This document shows, piece by piece, positions 1-10,675 of a stretch of DNA of 44,846 nucleotides. The DNA comes from an uncultured bacterium. GTDB taxonomy: Bacteria > Verrucomicrobiota > Kiritimatiellia > PWTM01. Under the pieces are notes generated by a model. The model saw nothing but the letters and a program-made list of their open reading frames with translations. It did no database searches and was not told where the DNA came from. How positions within the stretch are numbered: position 1 is the first letter of the stretch; each line of letters begins with the position of its first letter. The stretch is taken from the NCBI GenBank assembly GCA_938005705.1, contig CALLML010000078.1:1-44846 (forward strand), read 5' to 3'. The position numbers and the translations under genes are program-made.

Positions 1-2
1 TC

Positions 3-98
3 AGCCACCTCATCCGTAAAATCATCGAGGTCCTGTGCGGCATGTACAAATCCGGCACCCGTTTCACGCCCGCTTTGCTCGAAAATGCATCCCCATGA
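3..98 (+). CDS. C-terminal fragment of a protein truncated by the window edge; possibly IS110-type transposase C-terminus
   Basis: Frame 3 reads SHLIRKIIEVLCGMYKSGTRFTPALLENASP*; weak resemblance to the RK-I-x-x-L-x-x-M tail of IS110-family transposases. Confidence 0.3.
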   Translation, partial: SHLIRKIIEVLCGMYKSGTRFTPALLENASP

Positions 99-522
99 AC
101 CCCCCATTTTTCACCTTTACTCCCCATAGCTTGTCTACGGCCGAAGAATGTAGGGCCTCCGCTTGCTGAGACCGCGACGCCGGAAACGAGCATGTCAGGA
201 CCATTATGATCGGACTGGCGAAGTTACTCGTGCAGGGGGGGCAAAGGTCGAAGAAACGGCTGGCACAGACTCGTTTATCGCAGGTCAGGCGATTCCTCAC
301 CCGATAAGGCGGTGTTCGGAACTCGGAGAAAAATTGATGAAGTGGGATGAGGTCTATCCCGAGGGAGCTATTCGGAGGCCGAAGCGACGGTTGGGGAGGC
401 GTAAACCAAGGTTTTTTTCGGTCCCATTACGAAGATTTTCGCCCTTTTCCGCCCTCAGACACCCCTCGTCTCACTCTCAAAACAATCCACAGCGCAATCG
501 GCTCGTAAATAGCGGAAATAAG

Positions 523-1122
523 TCAACGCTTTGCAGCGGCCTGGAGACGTTCGAGTTCCGTCCTCACTTGGGCGGCATGGCGGGCAACGTCCACTTTGTC
601 AATGATGGCGGCCAAAATCCCGTCGGGCGCGATGATAAATGTTCGGCGTTCCGCATAAGCTCCCAGAGGACCGAGTGTTCCGTAGGCGGTCGCGGTCCGT
701 TTTTCCGAGTCGCTCAGGAGTTCGTACGGAAGAGCATGGGCCTTTTTGAACTCCTTCTGACGTTCGATGGGGTCAAGGCTGACGCCGAGCACGGTGGCCC
801 TAAGGTCCACCAAGTCTTGGTATCCATCCCGCAGCGAACAGGATTCTTTTGTACAGCCGGGAGTGAAGGCCCGCGGATAAAAAAACAGGACTAGCCACTG
901 GCCCCGAAAATCGGCGAGGGAGATTTCTCGCTCCGCCGTCGAGGGCGCACGAAAATCGGGCGCGGGTTCTCCGATCTTTTGGGCGAAAGCAGAAGTGGCC
1001 CCACCGGCGGCCGCCAGCAGAAACGCCCCTGTGAAGAACGCACGTATCATCGCCGCCATGGTCAAGCGTCCCCGGTTGAACCCGGCCATTTGACTGAGTC
1101 CGGCAAGCTGGATTCCGTCCAT
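523..1122 (-). CDS. Secreted peroxiredoxin (AhpC/TSA, Bcp-like)
   Basis: Signal-like MAAMIRAFFTGAFLLAAAGGATSAFA followed by GEPAPDFRAPS...LVLFFYPRAFTPGCTKESCSLRD; likely start at 1059. Confidence 0.9.
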   Translation of the reverse strand: MDGIQLAGLSQMAGFNRGRLTMAAMIRAFFTGAFLLAAAGGATSAFAQKIGEPAPDFRAPSTAEREISLADFRGQWLVLFFYPRAFTPGCTKESCSLRDGYQDLVDLRATVLGVSLDPIERQKEFKKAHALPYELLSDSEKRTATAYGTLGPLGAYAERRTFIIAPDGILAAIIDKVDVARHAAQVRTELERLQAAAKR

Positions 1123-1140
1123 TTCTGATCCTCCATGACG

Positions 1141-1332
1141 CTATTCCATCGCAGTGTAAAGTAAAGTCAGCAGCATGATAAAAAACACCAACATCGCCAC
1201 CCCAAGCCATAGGGAAGGACGACGAATTGCTCTCGGTTTCGCGGACAGCAAATAGCCCGGACGTTTGCGATAAAGCGAATCCGTCAGACCCGCATTGAAA
1301 TGATAAATGTCTTTGCGCGACTTCATATCCAT
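1141..1332 (-). CDS. Small membrane protein (about 63 aa, one C-terminal TM)
   Basis: MDMKSRKDIYHFNAGL...LWLGVAMLVFFIMLLTLLYTAME; internal start of the 1141..1611 ORF. Confidence 0.5.
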   Translation of the reverse strand: MDMKSRKDIYHFNAGLTDSLYRKRPGYLLSAKPRAIRRPSLWLGVAMLVFFIMLLTLLYTAME

Positions 1333-1748
1333 TGTGAATTTACTGCTGACCATGTCAAATATCAAATGGGGTGGCCTAGGATCGCAGATCCAAATCAAAC
1401 TCATGAGAACGGAACACCTCCCCATGAGGGAGACGCGCCGTCGCGCGCGGATGCCGTCAGAATGGCCCGGAGACTTTCCTCCGCCGGATTTCCCCAACGG
1501 AGAGGAAGTACTGGCGCACCTGAGCAGGCAAGAAAGGGTCAGCTCTGTCGGTGCAACTGTCTTTGATCTCGCTCCGACAGAAGCCATGACACGGCCTACG
1601 AGCTGGTCCATGGCGGGGCAAACTCAACCTCCACAGGGCACCGGCGTTATTTTCCCGTTTCCCTGCGTCCAGTGCCTGGTCTCAACAGGGTTCGCGCTTG
1701 TCGAAGACGCTGTTTGGCGCGTAGGATGTCTGGCCACAGTTCATCTTC

Positions 1749-2819
1749 ATGGTAGGCATTCTGCTCCAGATTTTTGCAGTGGGCGTCGTGGCTTTTGCGG
1801 TCATTACGCTGGTCCTCAGCTATTTGAAATACGAACGACTACATGAGGCCGCGCGCAGCGAGAACACAAAGGAATTAACCCCTCGCGACGCATTTCTGCT
1901 TCAGATTTCCGGATTGCTCGGAATCGGACGGCGACTTTTCGAATTCGTGGTAGTGTGCATATCTACCCCCTCGTCCTGTCCGCCGATGCCCGGATTGGAA
2001 GAGCGAATCCGTCGCCATTTACGCCGGACGGACATTGTCCGTTTGCTCGGTGAGGGCCGCGCGGGAATCATCGCTCACACGACGTCCGAACATGTGCCGG
2101 CCTTGGTCGAACGTCTGCGCGCCGCCCTCACCGCGGAGCTGCCTGAAATCCCTTTTACTTGGGGTTACTCTTCTTTCCCACTCGATGGCGAAACGGCGGC
2201 GGCCCTCCTTATGGCCGCGGAAAACCGGTCTCCGACAGCGATTCCCTCCGCGGCGCCCACGCCCGCGCCAGCGCCGACCGTACGGCTGGACCCGCTGACG
2301 GGCGTGCTCCGGTCGGAAGACGTGGATCTGGCCGTGCACAAGTACGTTGCCCGTTGCCGCCGTGAAGGCGAGCCTGTCAGCCTGATCTACGCGGATGTGG
2401 CCGGCCTGAAGATGATCAATGAGCGCTACGGCTCGAAAACCGGCGATGCCATATTGCGGAACTTTGCGCGCGTGCTGGAGCGGACGTTGCGCGAGGACGA
2501 TTTAATCGGGCGCATCGGCGACGATGATTTCCTTGTCGCCGCCGCCTGCGCGCCCAGCGGAGCTGCGTGCGCGGCAGAGCGCGTGTTACGTGCCGTGCGA
2601 GAAGACACCGTGAATGTCGGGACCGCGGCGATTCACTATGCGGTGCACATCGGCATCGCTGGGCATCCGGATCACGGCGGTTCGCCGCGGGCGCTTTTCA
2701 CCGCAGCCGAGTGTGCCCTTGCCGCGGCCCGGCGCAAGGGACGGGATACCGCCGTGATCTATACGCCATCCCTGCGCGGGTTGTCCGGGGCGGAGGGCCG
2801 TTCACGTGACCGATTTTAA
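1749..2819 (+). CDS. GGDEF-domain protein with divergent active site (GDDDF)
   Basis: N-terminal TM, then LDPLTGVL...IYADVAGLKMINERYG...REDDLIGRIGDDDFLVAA. Confidence 0.85.
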   Translation: MVGILLQIFAVGVVAFAVITLVLSYLKYERLHEAARSENTKELTPRDAFLLQISGLLGIGRRLFEFVVVCISTPSSCPPMPGLEERIRRHLRRTDIVRLLGEGRAGIIAHTTSEHVPALVERLRAALTAELPEIPFTWGYSSFPLDGETAAALLMAAENRSPTAIPSAAPTPAPAPTVRLDPLTGVLRSEDVDLAVHKYVARCRREGEPVSLIYADVAGLKMINERYGSKTGDAILRNFARVLERTLREDDLIGRIGDDDFLVAAACAPSGAACAAERVLRAVREDTVNVGTAAIHYAVHIGIAGHPDHGGSPRALFTAAECALAAARRKGRDTAVIYTPSLRGLSGAEGRSRDRF

Positions 2820-2927
2820 GTCTCTCTCCCATAAAACTCCCATAACAAAGAGGGCGGGACGGCGATGATATGCTCGAATGAAGCATGTGCGTGTGAAGAA
2901 TAGGCGAAAAATGGAGACTGAAATCAT

Positions 2928-3692
2928 ATGTTGAACGCGGAGACACTTCCCTCAACGGCCCGGCTTCGATTGGGCGTCAACATTGATCATGTGGCCACGC
3001 TGCGCCAGGCGCGCGGCACGCCGTATCCCTCCGTTTTGGAAGCCGCGCGTGTTTGCCTGCGGGCCGGCGCTGACGGAATCACGGTTCACCTGCGCGAGGA
3101 TCGCCGACACATCCAAGACAACGACGTGCGCATCCTGCGCGCGGAACCGGGACTGCGTCTGAATCTTGAAATGGCGGCCGTTTCAGAAATTCTTGCCATT
3201 GCCCTGGATGTCAGACCAGACGAGGTCTGCCTGGTGCCGGAACGCCGCGCCGAACGTACCACGGAGGGCGGGTTGGATGCGGCCGCAAACGAGGCGGTAT
3301 TGCGGCCCATCGTGGACGCTTTGCGCAGGCGCAACGTGGCCGTGAGCCTGTTTATTGAACCGGACCCTCGGCAAGTCGCCGCTGCGGCTGCGCTGGGCGC
3401 TCAAATGATCGAATTGCATACAGGACGCTATTGCGAGCTGCCGACCGACACCCGATCCGCGGAGGTAAAACGGTTGGTGGAGGCGGCGCGTCAGGCGCAC
3501 CGTCTCGGCCTGCAGGTGAATGCGGGACACGGGCTTACGGTCGAAAACGTCGTGGGGCTATTCGAGGTGCCTCATCTGCACACGCTGAATATCGGGCATA
3601 GCATTGTCTCACGTGCGGTATTCATCGGCCTCGAGGCGGCGGTGCGCGAGATGATGACGACGCTACGCGGATATGCGGGGGGGCGACCGTGA
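2928..3692 (+). CDS. pdxJ: Pyridoxine 5'-phosphate synthase
   Basis: LRLGVNIDHVATLRQARGTPYPSVLEAA...HLREDRRHIQDNDV...VNAGHGLTVENV. Confidence 0.97.
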   Translation: MLNAETLPSTARLRLGVNIDHVATLRQARGTPYPSVLEAARVCLRAGADGITVHLREDRRHIQDNDVRILRAEPGLRLNLEMAAVSEILAIALDVRPDEVCLVPERRAERTTEGGLDAAANEAVLRPIVDALRRRNVAVSLFIEPDPRQVAAAAALGAQMIELHTGRYCELPTDTRSAEVKRLVEAARQAHRLGLQVNAGHGLTVENVVGLFEVPHLHTLNIGHSIVSRAVFIGLEAAVREMMTTLRGYAGGRP

Positions 3693-4093
3693 AGGGCGGT
3701 GGCGTGATCGGCATTGGCGTAGACATTATCGAAATTCGTCGGATGCGTGAAGCCCTTGAATGCTGGGGGACGCGTTTTCGGGATCGAGTCTTCGCCCCGG
3801 TTGAATGGCGCTATTGTGAAAGCCGTCCGGCTCCATGGCGGCATTACGCGGCGCGGTTCGCCTTGAAGGAGGCCGTGGCAAAGGCGTTCGGAACCGGCAT
3901 CGGAGCGGAAATCGGTTGGCTCGACATCGAAACCCTGCGCACGGAAAGTGGCGCGCCCGTGGTGAAACTCGTCGGACGTGCTCGGGCCATGGCCGCGCGT
4001 CGCGGGGTGAATCGAATCCTCGCAAGCCTCGCGCACGGACACGAGTACGCCATCGCCCAGGCGATACTCATCGGAAAGGAATCCTCGATATGA
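3689..4093 (+). CDS. acpS: Holo-[acyl-carrier-protein] synthase
   Basis: IGIGVDIIEIRRMREAL...RFALKEAVAKAFGTGI; 4-bp overlap with pdxJ. Confidence 0.95.
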   Translation: MKGGGVIGIGVDIIEIRRMREALECWGTRFRDRVFAPVEWRYCESRPAPWRHYAARFALKEAVAKAFGTGIGAEIGWLDIETLRTESGAPVVKLVGRARAMAARRGVNRILASLAHGHEYAIAQAILIGKESSI

Positions 4094-5661
4094 AACTGAT
4101 CAGTGCGGCTCGCATGAGGGATTTGGAGCGGCGGGTGATCCAGGAACGGGGTATTGACGGCCATGAACTAATGGATCGCGCCGGCCGCGGCGTCGCCGAG
4201 GTGGTTCGCCATCTCGCCGATTCTGCCGGAACGGTGAACCCTTCCGCCTTGTTGTTTGCCGGACGCGGCAACAATGGGGGCGATGCTTTTGCCGCCGCCC
4301 GCCACCTGCAGGAGATGGGGTTTGACGTCATTGTGTGGATCGCCGGGTCGGAGAGCCAGATTCACGGCGATGCGCTCAAACACCTTAGCCTCGCCAAATC
4401 GGAGGGCATTGAGGTGGAAGAGTATCCCACGCGCGAAGACTGGGAAGAGAATCTGGCCTATCCTTACATCGCCGACTTTCTGGTCGACGGATTGCTGGGC
4501 ACCGGCAGTTCAGGCCCCGCGCGCGGCCCCGTCGCCGGCGCTATCCGCTATATCAATGCGATCGGGAACGACGCTTTTGTTGTCTCGATTGACCTCCCTT
4601 CAGGCATCCACGCGGATACCGGCGTGGCCGAGGGTGAGGCGGTCAACGCCGATGTCACGGCGACGCTTGGCCTGCCGAAGATCGGGTTGGTGGCGCCAGC
4701 GGCGTTGGAGTTCGTCGGAGGCATCGAGGTGATCGACATCGGATTGCCTCCGGACCTCGTCGAGGCCCTACCTTCGGAATCGGAGCTGGAGCTGATTTAC
4801 TCCACGGAGCTCAAAAAACTGCTGCCCCGCCGACTGCGCTCTTCGCACAAAGGCACCTATGGACATGCCCTACTCATTGGCGGCGCGCGCGGATACGCGG
4901 GCGCCGTCGCGCTGTCGGCGCGCGCCGCGTTGCGCTCGGGTGTCGGCCGAGTGACGGTACTGACGCCGCACAGCATTGTTTCCATCGTTGCGGGCGCCGC
5001 TCTCGAAGCCATGGTCTTTGGGGTACCGGAAACCCCCCAGGGTTCCATCGCGACATCCGCTTGGGATGCGTGGGCGCCGCGCGTCGGCGAGTTCGACGCG
5101 ATTCTCGCCGGTCCCGGCCTTACATGCCATCCCGATACTGTCCGACTGATCCATCGCTTGCTCGACGATGCCGAAGTCCCTCTGGTGCTCGACGCGGACG
5201 CCCTGAACGTACTCGCCGGCGAGCCGGAGCGCCTCGCCGAGTCGCGCTCGTCCCTCGTCATCACGCCCCATCCCGGGGAAATGGCGCGTTTGCTAGGCAC
5301 GGACGCCGCCGCTGTGCAGTCGGATCGTCTCGGCGTCGCGCGCCGTGCGGCCGAGCTCACACGGGCCACCGTCGTACTCAAGGGGGCGGGCACGCTCGTC
5401 ACCGCGCGCGACCGCCCAATTTGCATCAACATGACCGGCAATCCTGGCATGGCCTGCGGCGGTGCCGGCGATGTGCTCGCCGGCCTGCTGGCGGGGCTGC
5501 TGGCCCAGGGCCTCGCGCCGTTCGACGCGGCCTGTGCGGCCGTGTTCGTTCATGGACGTGCGGGCGACATGGCCGCCTGGCGAGGATCGCAGACCGGCCT
5601 CACCGCCGGTGACATCATCGGTGAAATCCCCTATGCCTTCCGTGAGCTGACGTGGCGGTGA
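4090..5661 (+). CDS. nnr: Bifunctional NAD(P)H-hydrate epimerase / ADP-dependent NAD(P)H-hydrate dehydratase
   Basis: N-terminal YjeF_N (GRGNNGGDAFAAARHL) and C-terminal carbohydrate-kinase-like domain (GNPGMACGGAGDVLAGLLAGLLAQG); ATGA overlap with acpS. Confidence 0.95.
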   Translation: MKLISAARMRDLERRVIQERGIDGHELMDRAGRGVAEVVRHLADSAGTVNPSALLFAGRGNNGGDAFAAARHLQEMGFDVIVWIAGSESQIHGDALKHLSLAKSEGIEVEEYPTREDWEENLAYPYIADFLVDGLLGTGSSGPARGPVAGAIRYINAIGNDAFVVSIDLPSGIHADTGVAEGEAVNADVTATLGLPKIGLVAPAALEFVGGIEVIDIGLPPDLVEALPSESELELIYSTELKKLLPRRLRSSHKGTYGHALLIGGARGYAGAVALSARAALRSGVGRVTVLTPHSIVSIVAGAALEAMVFGVPETPQGSIATSAWDAWAPRVGEFDAILAGPGLTCHPDTVRLIHRLLDDAEVPLVLDADALNVLAGEPERLAESRSSLVITPHPGEMARLLGTDAAAVQSDRLGVARRAAELTRATVVLKGAGTLVTARDRPICINMTGNPGMACGGAGDVLAGLLAGLLAQGLAPFDAACAAVFVHGRAGDMAAWRGSQTGLTAGDIIGEIPYAFRELTWR

Positions 5662-5686
5662 AGCGCGGAGCGCGCCAAAGACACAC

Positions 5687-5717
5687 GTTTTTCCCGGCCT
5701 TTCCGGGCCGGAAAAAC
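5687..5717. terminator. Bidirectional hairpin terminator between convergent nnr and GH29 genes
   Basis: GTTTTTC-CCGGCC-TTTCCG-GGCCGG-AAAAAC; 12-bp stem with one bulge, T tract on one side and A tract on the other. Confidence 0.75.
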
Positions 5718-5734
5718 CCGCAAAGACCGCCGGG

Positions 5735-7075
5735 CTATTTGATGAACAGCTCGACGACCGGCACCGCGACACGCGGCGGCGTCTGAGGCAGCGTCAGGGT
5801 CAGCACATTGCCGCCTGTCCCGATTTGGGACTGATGCCACGAATCCATCTTGAGGGACACCTCGCTGGCATCGTGCAGCAACTGGGCGTATTCGACGCGA
5901 CCGGCGAATCCGTCCAGATGTAGGTGTTTGTAGGGCCAAGCGAAGATGTGCACATAGAGGCGGCGCGTCTCCGGGTTCCACGTCAGCCGCGTGTCTTGCG
6001 GCGTGCGGAATTCCGACGGCGCCTGGGTACAGCCGTAGATGGAGCGACTGTGCCGTCGCATCCACTCGCCGATGCCCTGTAGCCGGTCGAGCGCCCGCTC
6101 GTCGAACTCGCCGCGGCCGGTGGGGCCGACATTTAGCAGGAGATTGCCGCCTTTGCTCACGCAGTCAATGAGCGTGCGGATGAGTTCGGACGTGTCCCGC
6201 CAGGTAAATTCGTCACGATAGTAGCCCCAGGACCCACTAAAAGTTTGGCAGGCTTCCCATGTGACGGGTTGGCCATCCACCGTGACCCACGCGCGCGGCT
6301 GCGTCTGCTCAGGCGTTTTGAAATCCCAACCGTACGGCAGGTCGAGACGGTCATTCAGCAGAATGTGCGGTTGAAGCTCGCGCACCAGTCGTATGAGTTT
6401 TTCGCTCTGCCAATCGTTACGACCCTTACCAGTGCCGTCGGGCTTCGGATAGGAAAAATCAAGCCAGAGAATGTCCACCTTTCCGAATTCCGTCAGTAAC
6501 TCGCGCACCTGCGCGTGCAGATACTCCGCATACTTTGCCTGATCACGTCCCTGATTCATCTTCTCGCGATCGGGATGATCGCGGTAGGGTCCGATGTGAG
6601 GATCGAGCACATAGTGCGGATGATGCCAGTCAATTAATGAATGGTAAAAACCCACCCGCAAACCGCGCTTGCGGAAAGCCTGCACCATGGGTCCGAGCGC
6701 ATCCCGGCCGTACGGCGTGCGAGTGATTTTGTAGTCAGTCTGTTTCGTGTCCCAAAGGCAAAAGCCCTCGTGGTGTTTGGTGGTCACGACGAAATATTTC
6801 ATTCCCGCGCGCGCGGCGGTATCCGCCCATTGTTCGGGATCGTAGAGGTCGGGATCAAAATGACGAAAATACCGGCGTTCGTATTCCTCGACCGGAATCT
6901 TTTCCTTGTTCATCAGCCATTCGTGACGGGCCCCCAGCGCATAAAGCCCCCAGTGAATGAACAGCCCGAAACGATCGTGCACGAACCACGACGTATCGCC
7001 CCTGGGCCCCTCAGCGTATCGATCGGTGGTGGCGAACATAATTTTTCCCTGAAACAAGTTGACCACTAAGCTCAA
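5735..7075 (-). CDS. Alpha-L-fucosidase, GH29 family
   Basis: WFVHDRFGLFIHWGLYALGARHEWLMNKEKIPVEEY...AGMKYFVVTTKHHEGFCLWDTK...KVDILWLDF; likely start at 7039 (MFATT). Confidence 0.9.
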   Translation of the reverse strand: MSLVVNLFQGKIMFATTDRYAEGPRGDTSWFVHDRFGLFIHWGLYALGARHEWLMNKEKIPVEEYERRYFRHFDPDLYDPEQWADTAARAGMKYFVVTTKHHEGFCLWDTKQTDYKITRTPYGRDALGPMVQAFRKRGLRVGFYHSLIDWHHPHYVLDPHIGPYRDHPDREKMNQGRDQAKYAEYLHAQVRELLTEFGKVDILWLDFSYPKPDGTGKGRNDWQSEKLIRLVRELQPHILLNDRLDLPYGWDFKTPEQTQPRAWVTVDGQPVTWEACQTFSGSWGYYRDEFTWRDTSELIRTLIDCVSKGGNLLLNVGPTGRGEFDERALDRLQGIGEWMRRHSRSIYGCTQAPSEFRTPQDTRLTWNPETRRLYVHIFAWPYKHLHLDGFAGRVEYAQLLHDASEVSLKMDSWHQSQIGTGGNVLTLTLPQTPPRVAVPVVELFIK

Positions 7076-7155
7076 TCTATATTATATTAAAAATCTGTTT
7101 TCTTTTTAGCAACATTTGTCCTGTTCCAATTAGATTGGACGGGGCTTCATCATGA

Positions 7156-8196
<1,041 letters not shown>

Positions 8197-8218
8197 GCGA
8201 TCGGGCGTAGAACACTGG

Positions 8219-8258
8219 AAAACACGCGGCGGGGCCATCCGGCCCCGCCGCGTGTTTT
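8219..8258 (+). terminator. Intrinsic terminator downstream of gap
   Basis: Perfect 18-bp stem AAAACACGCGGCGGGGCC-ATCC-GGCCCCGCCGCGTGTTTT. Confidence 0.92.
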
Positions 8259-8479
8259 GGGGGCGGCACACTTCGTTGATGCACCAAGTTAAATTATGCG
8301 CGGCCCTGTAGATGGACGGGGGCCTCCGCTGTTTCCGGCCTTTTCACCCTCGGACGAGCAAGACGTCATTTTGTCATGGTCGATCCGGAATTCGCCTTGC
8401 ACAGTAATGTGCGCGTCGGCAATAGTAGAGGCCGCGCCAAACGGAAAAGTCAGGGTTGTCCGTTGTCGAGCGTGGCAGC

Positions 8480-10153
8480 ATGATCGAATCCAACGATCAC
8501 ACAAATGGGGCCTCCAAGGACGTCGTCGGCACCGATCGTTTTCCAGAGTCGCCGGCGGTACAAGCCTTGTTAAAAAAGAGCCACCGTTTGTTGCGTGCGC
8601 GCCTGCGCATGCCGGAAGGCGTAATTTCCTGCCGATGGTCCGCCTCCGATCTCAACGCGCATGCACTGGATCTTAACGAAACACTCCCGCTCACGGCGGC
8701 CTGGCGCCGCCTGGATCCGGAGGTAGCCCGCGACATCGTACGTTCAGCGTTCGCCGCCCAAGCCGAAGACGGGAGCCTGACTCGTGCGTTCTTTCCCAAC
8801 GGAACGTGTCCCGTCGAAGGCGCCCCTTGGCCCACATTCTGCCAAAGCACGCTCCTCCTCGAATTAGAGAATCCCGGCCCTGATTTCCGATCCGAAATGC
8901 TGCCGCGATTGGTCCGATATATGGAGTGGGCCTTTCGCTATTTTGATCCGGCGGAAACGGGTCGCCCTCGATGGCGCTCCGAGAGTGAATCGCTGGCGCC
9001 GGCCGCCTGGGACGAGTGCCTGTATTCCGCCGACCTCGCCGCCCTGCTCCTTGCGGAATCTGACGCCCTTTTCCGACTCGGTGTCGATCCAGATGCCGCC
9101 GTGGGGATCCAGCTTCGTTCCGCGCGAGTCGTGGAAGAACTCCGATCTTTTTTTTGGGACCCGGAAACACATATCTTCCGCGATCGTTATCGGGACGGCC
9201 GATGGGTCGTGCGCATCACATGGGCGGCGATTCTTCCGCTGATCTGGCGCCATCTGCCGGCCAATAGGGCCGAAGAGGCTTCGAATCTGCTAAAACCCAA
9301 TGGCCCGCTGGCGGCTGAAGTCGGCATACCACTCTGGGAATGCTGGTCCGATGATCCTATTCCGCCACCCATGCCATCGGCTCAACAGGCATTGCTGTTG
9401 GCAGGCCTCCAGCTCGCCGGCCGTCAACAAACGGCCGCGTTGGTGCAAACTCGCTTGGCGGAAGGATTGGAAAGGGCCTTGAGCCGCGGCGCACCGTGTC
9501 CTGCTGACATGGCGGCGACGGGGGAGGTCTCACTTCGCAGCACGGGCGCGGCGCTGGTGGCGCAGGTTTTTATGTTCCGCGCCACACGGGCTGAAGCTGG
9601 TTTTGAAGGCGCACGTCAATGGAAAAGGATGGAGAAACAGCGGGGTCTCATTGTAGGTGGCGCTATTGCAGTGCTTCTGGCGATGATGATTTTTGTCGCG
9701 ACCTGGTGGCAACAACGTCGCCCCCCTCCGGGTCCTTCGCTGGAAGCGTTGATCGGACTAGCACAGAACCATTATCGGCGGGGCGAAATTGATGAAGCCC
9801 TCCGCTTGTGCCGCGATATCGTGGAGCGTTGGGATGGAGAGGCGGCCGCCGGTGTTCGTTTTCTGTATGCCAACGCCCTTTTTCGATCCGGGCATTTTGA
9901 AGAAGCGGCGAAACAGTACCAATTGGCAGCCACCCACCCGGAAATAGAACCGATCGCACGTTTCAATCTCGCACAAACAACGCTACGGCTGGGACAGCGT
10001 CGTGAGGCCATCGCGCAGTTCACAGCAATCGTCAAGGACTTCCACGAATCCTTTCCAGAAGTGGCCGAACGCGCGCAACGATCGACCGATTTCCTTCAAG
10101 AACGATTGAAAACGGAGGAGACCCTCTCGAATTCATCTAATGACCTGCATTGA
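8480..10153 (+). CDS. Membrane protein: (alpha/alpha)6-type glycosidase-like N-domain, one TM, C-terminal TPR-like repeats
   Basis: MLPRLVRYMEWAFRYFDPAETGRPRW...VEELRSFFWDPETHIFRDRYRDGRWV; TM GLIVGGAIAVLLAMMIFVATWW; YRRGEIDEALRLCRDIVE / RSGHFEEAAKQYQLAA / LGQRREAIAQFTAIV. Confidence 0.65.
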   Translation: MIESNDHTNGASKDVVGTDRFPESPAVQALLKKSHRLLRARLRMPEGVISCRWSASDLNAHALDLNETLPLTAAWRRLDPEVARDIVRSAFAAQAEDGSLTRAFFPNGTCPVEGAPWPTFCQSTLLLELENPGPDFRSEMLPRLVRYMEWAFRYFDPAETGRPRWRSESESLAPAAWDECLYSADLAALLLAESDALFRLGVDPDAAVGIQLRSARVVEELRSFFWDPETHIFRDRYRDGRWVVRITWAAILPLIWRHLPANRAEEASNLLKPNGPLAAEVGIPLWECWSDDPIPPPMPSAQQALLLAGLQLAGRQQTAALVQTRLAEGLERALSRGAPCPADMAATGEVSLRSTGAALVAQVFMFRATRAEAGFEGARQWKRMEKQRGLIVGGAIAVLLAMMIFVATWWQQRRPPPGPSLEALIGLAQNHYRRGEIDEALRLCRDIVERWDGEAAAGVRFLYANALFRSGHFEEAAKQYQLAATHPEIEPIARFNLAQTTLRLGQRREAIAQFTAIVKDFHESFPEVAERAQRSTDFLQERLKTEETLSNSSNDLH

Positions 10154-10294
10154 TTGTTCTTAAACGTAATTCTCATTCCTGACCGGCCCCATTCTTTAAA
10201 CCCGCCCTTGGCGTTGTGGTCGCCCGTTTTTCCGGATACGGATCAGAGTTCGCGGCGGCGCGGAGTGCGCGGGAAATGAAAAACGTTTTCGGTA

Positions 10295-10341
10295 TTTCCA
10301 AGCCTTGGAAAATCACGGGCCGTTTCCTTCCAAGCCTTGAA
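10295..10341. repeat. Pair of TTTCCAAG-C-CTTGGAAA palindromes (second copy imperfect), centres 32 bp apart
   Basis: TTTCCAAGCCTTGGAAA at 10295-10311; TTCCAAGCCTTGAA at 10328-10341. Confidence 0.85.
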
Positions 10342-10675
10342 AACGAACACCGCACAAGACCATGATTTCGCCACCTCGTTCCGCGGCACATCGCGCCGCG
10401 AGACGAAGCGGCCTGCAAAGTGACGACCAGAGGCGGAGGGACGGCGAGTTTCTTCGCTCCCGATTTCGGCGGGCAGAAGACCGCCGGCCCTGGAAATTGG
10501 CGGGACATTTCGGGCGTGCAATAAAAGGCTGTAAGACAAAATCGGGGTTGAAGATTTGCGAATGTTCTGAGATGAGTGGCTGTATGACAGTCCTCGTTAT
10601 GTCGTTTTCTGAAGTACGCTGCGGTACGACAGCGCGGCGGAGCCCGCCGGCGTCACCGCAGAGTTTCCATCGGCC

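Noticed and set aside
163-894. 243-aa + strand ORF
   Set aside because: Arg/Ser-rich, no recognisable domain and antisense to the peroxiredoxin gene; typical spurious ORF in GC-rich DNA
10161-10180. aacgtaattctcattcc, partial Fur-box-like sequence
   Set aside because: Only one half resembles the consensus; cannot be distinguished from chance
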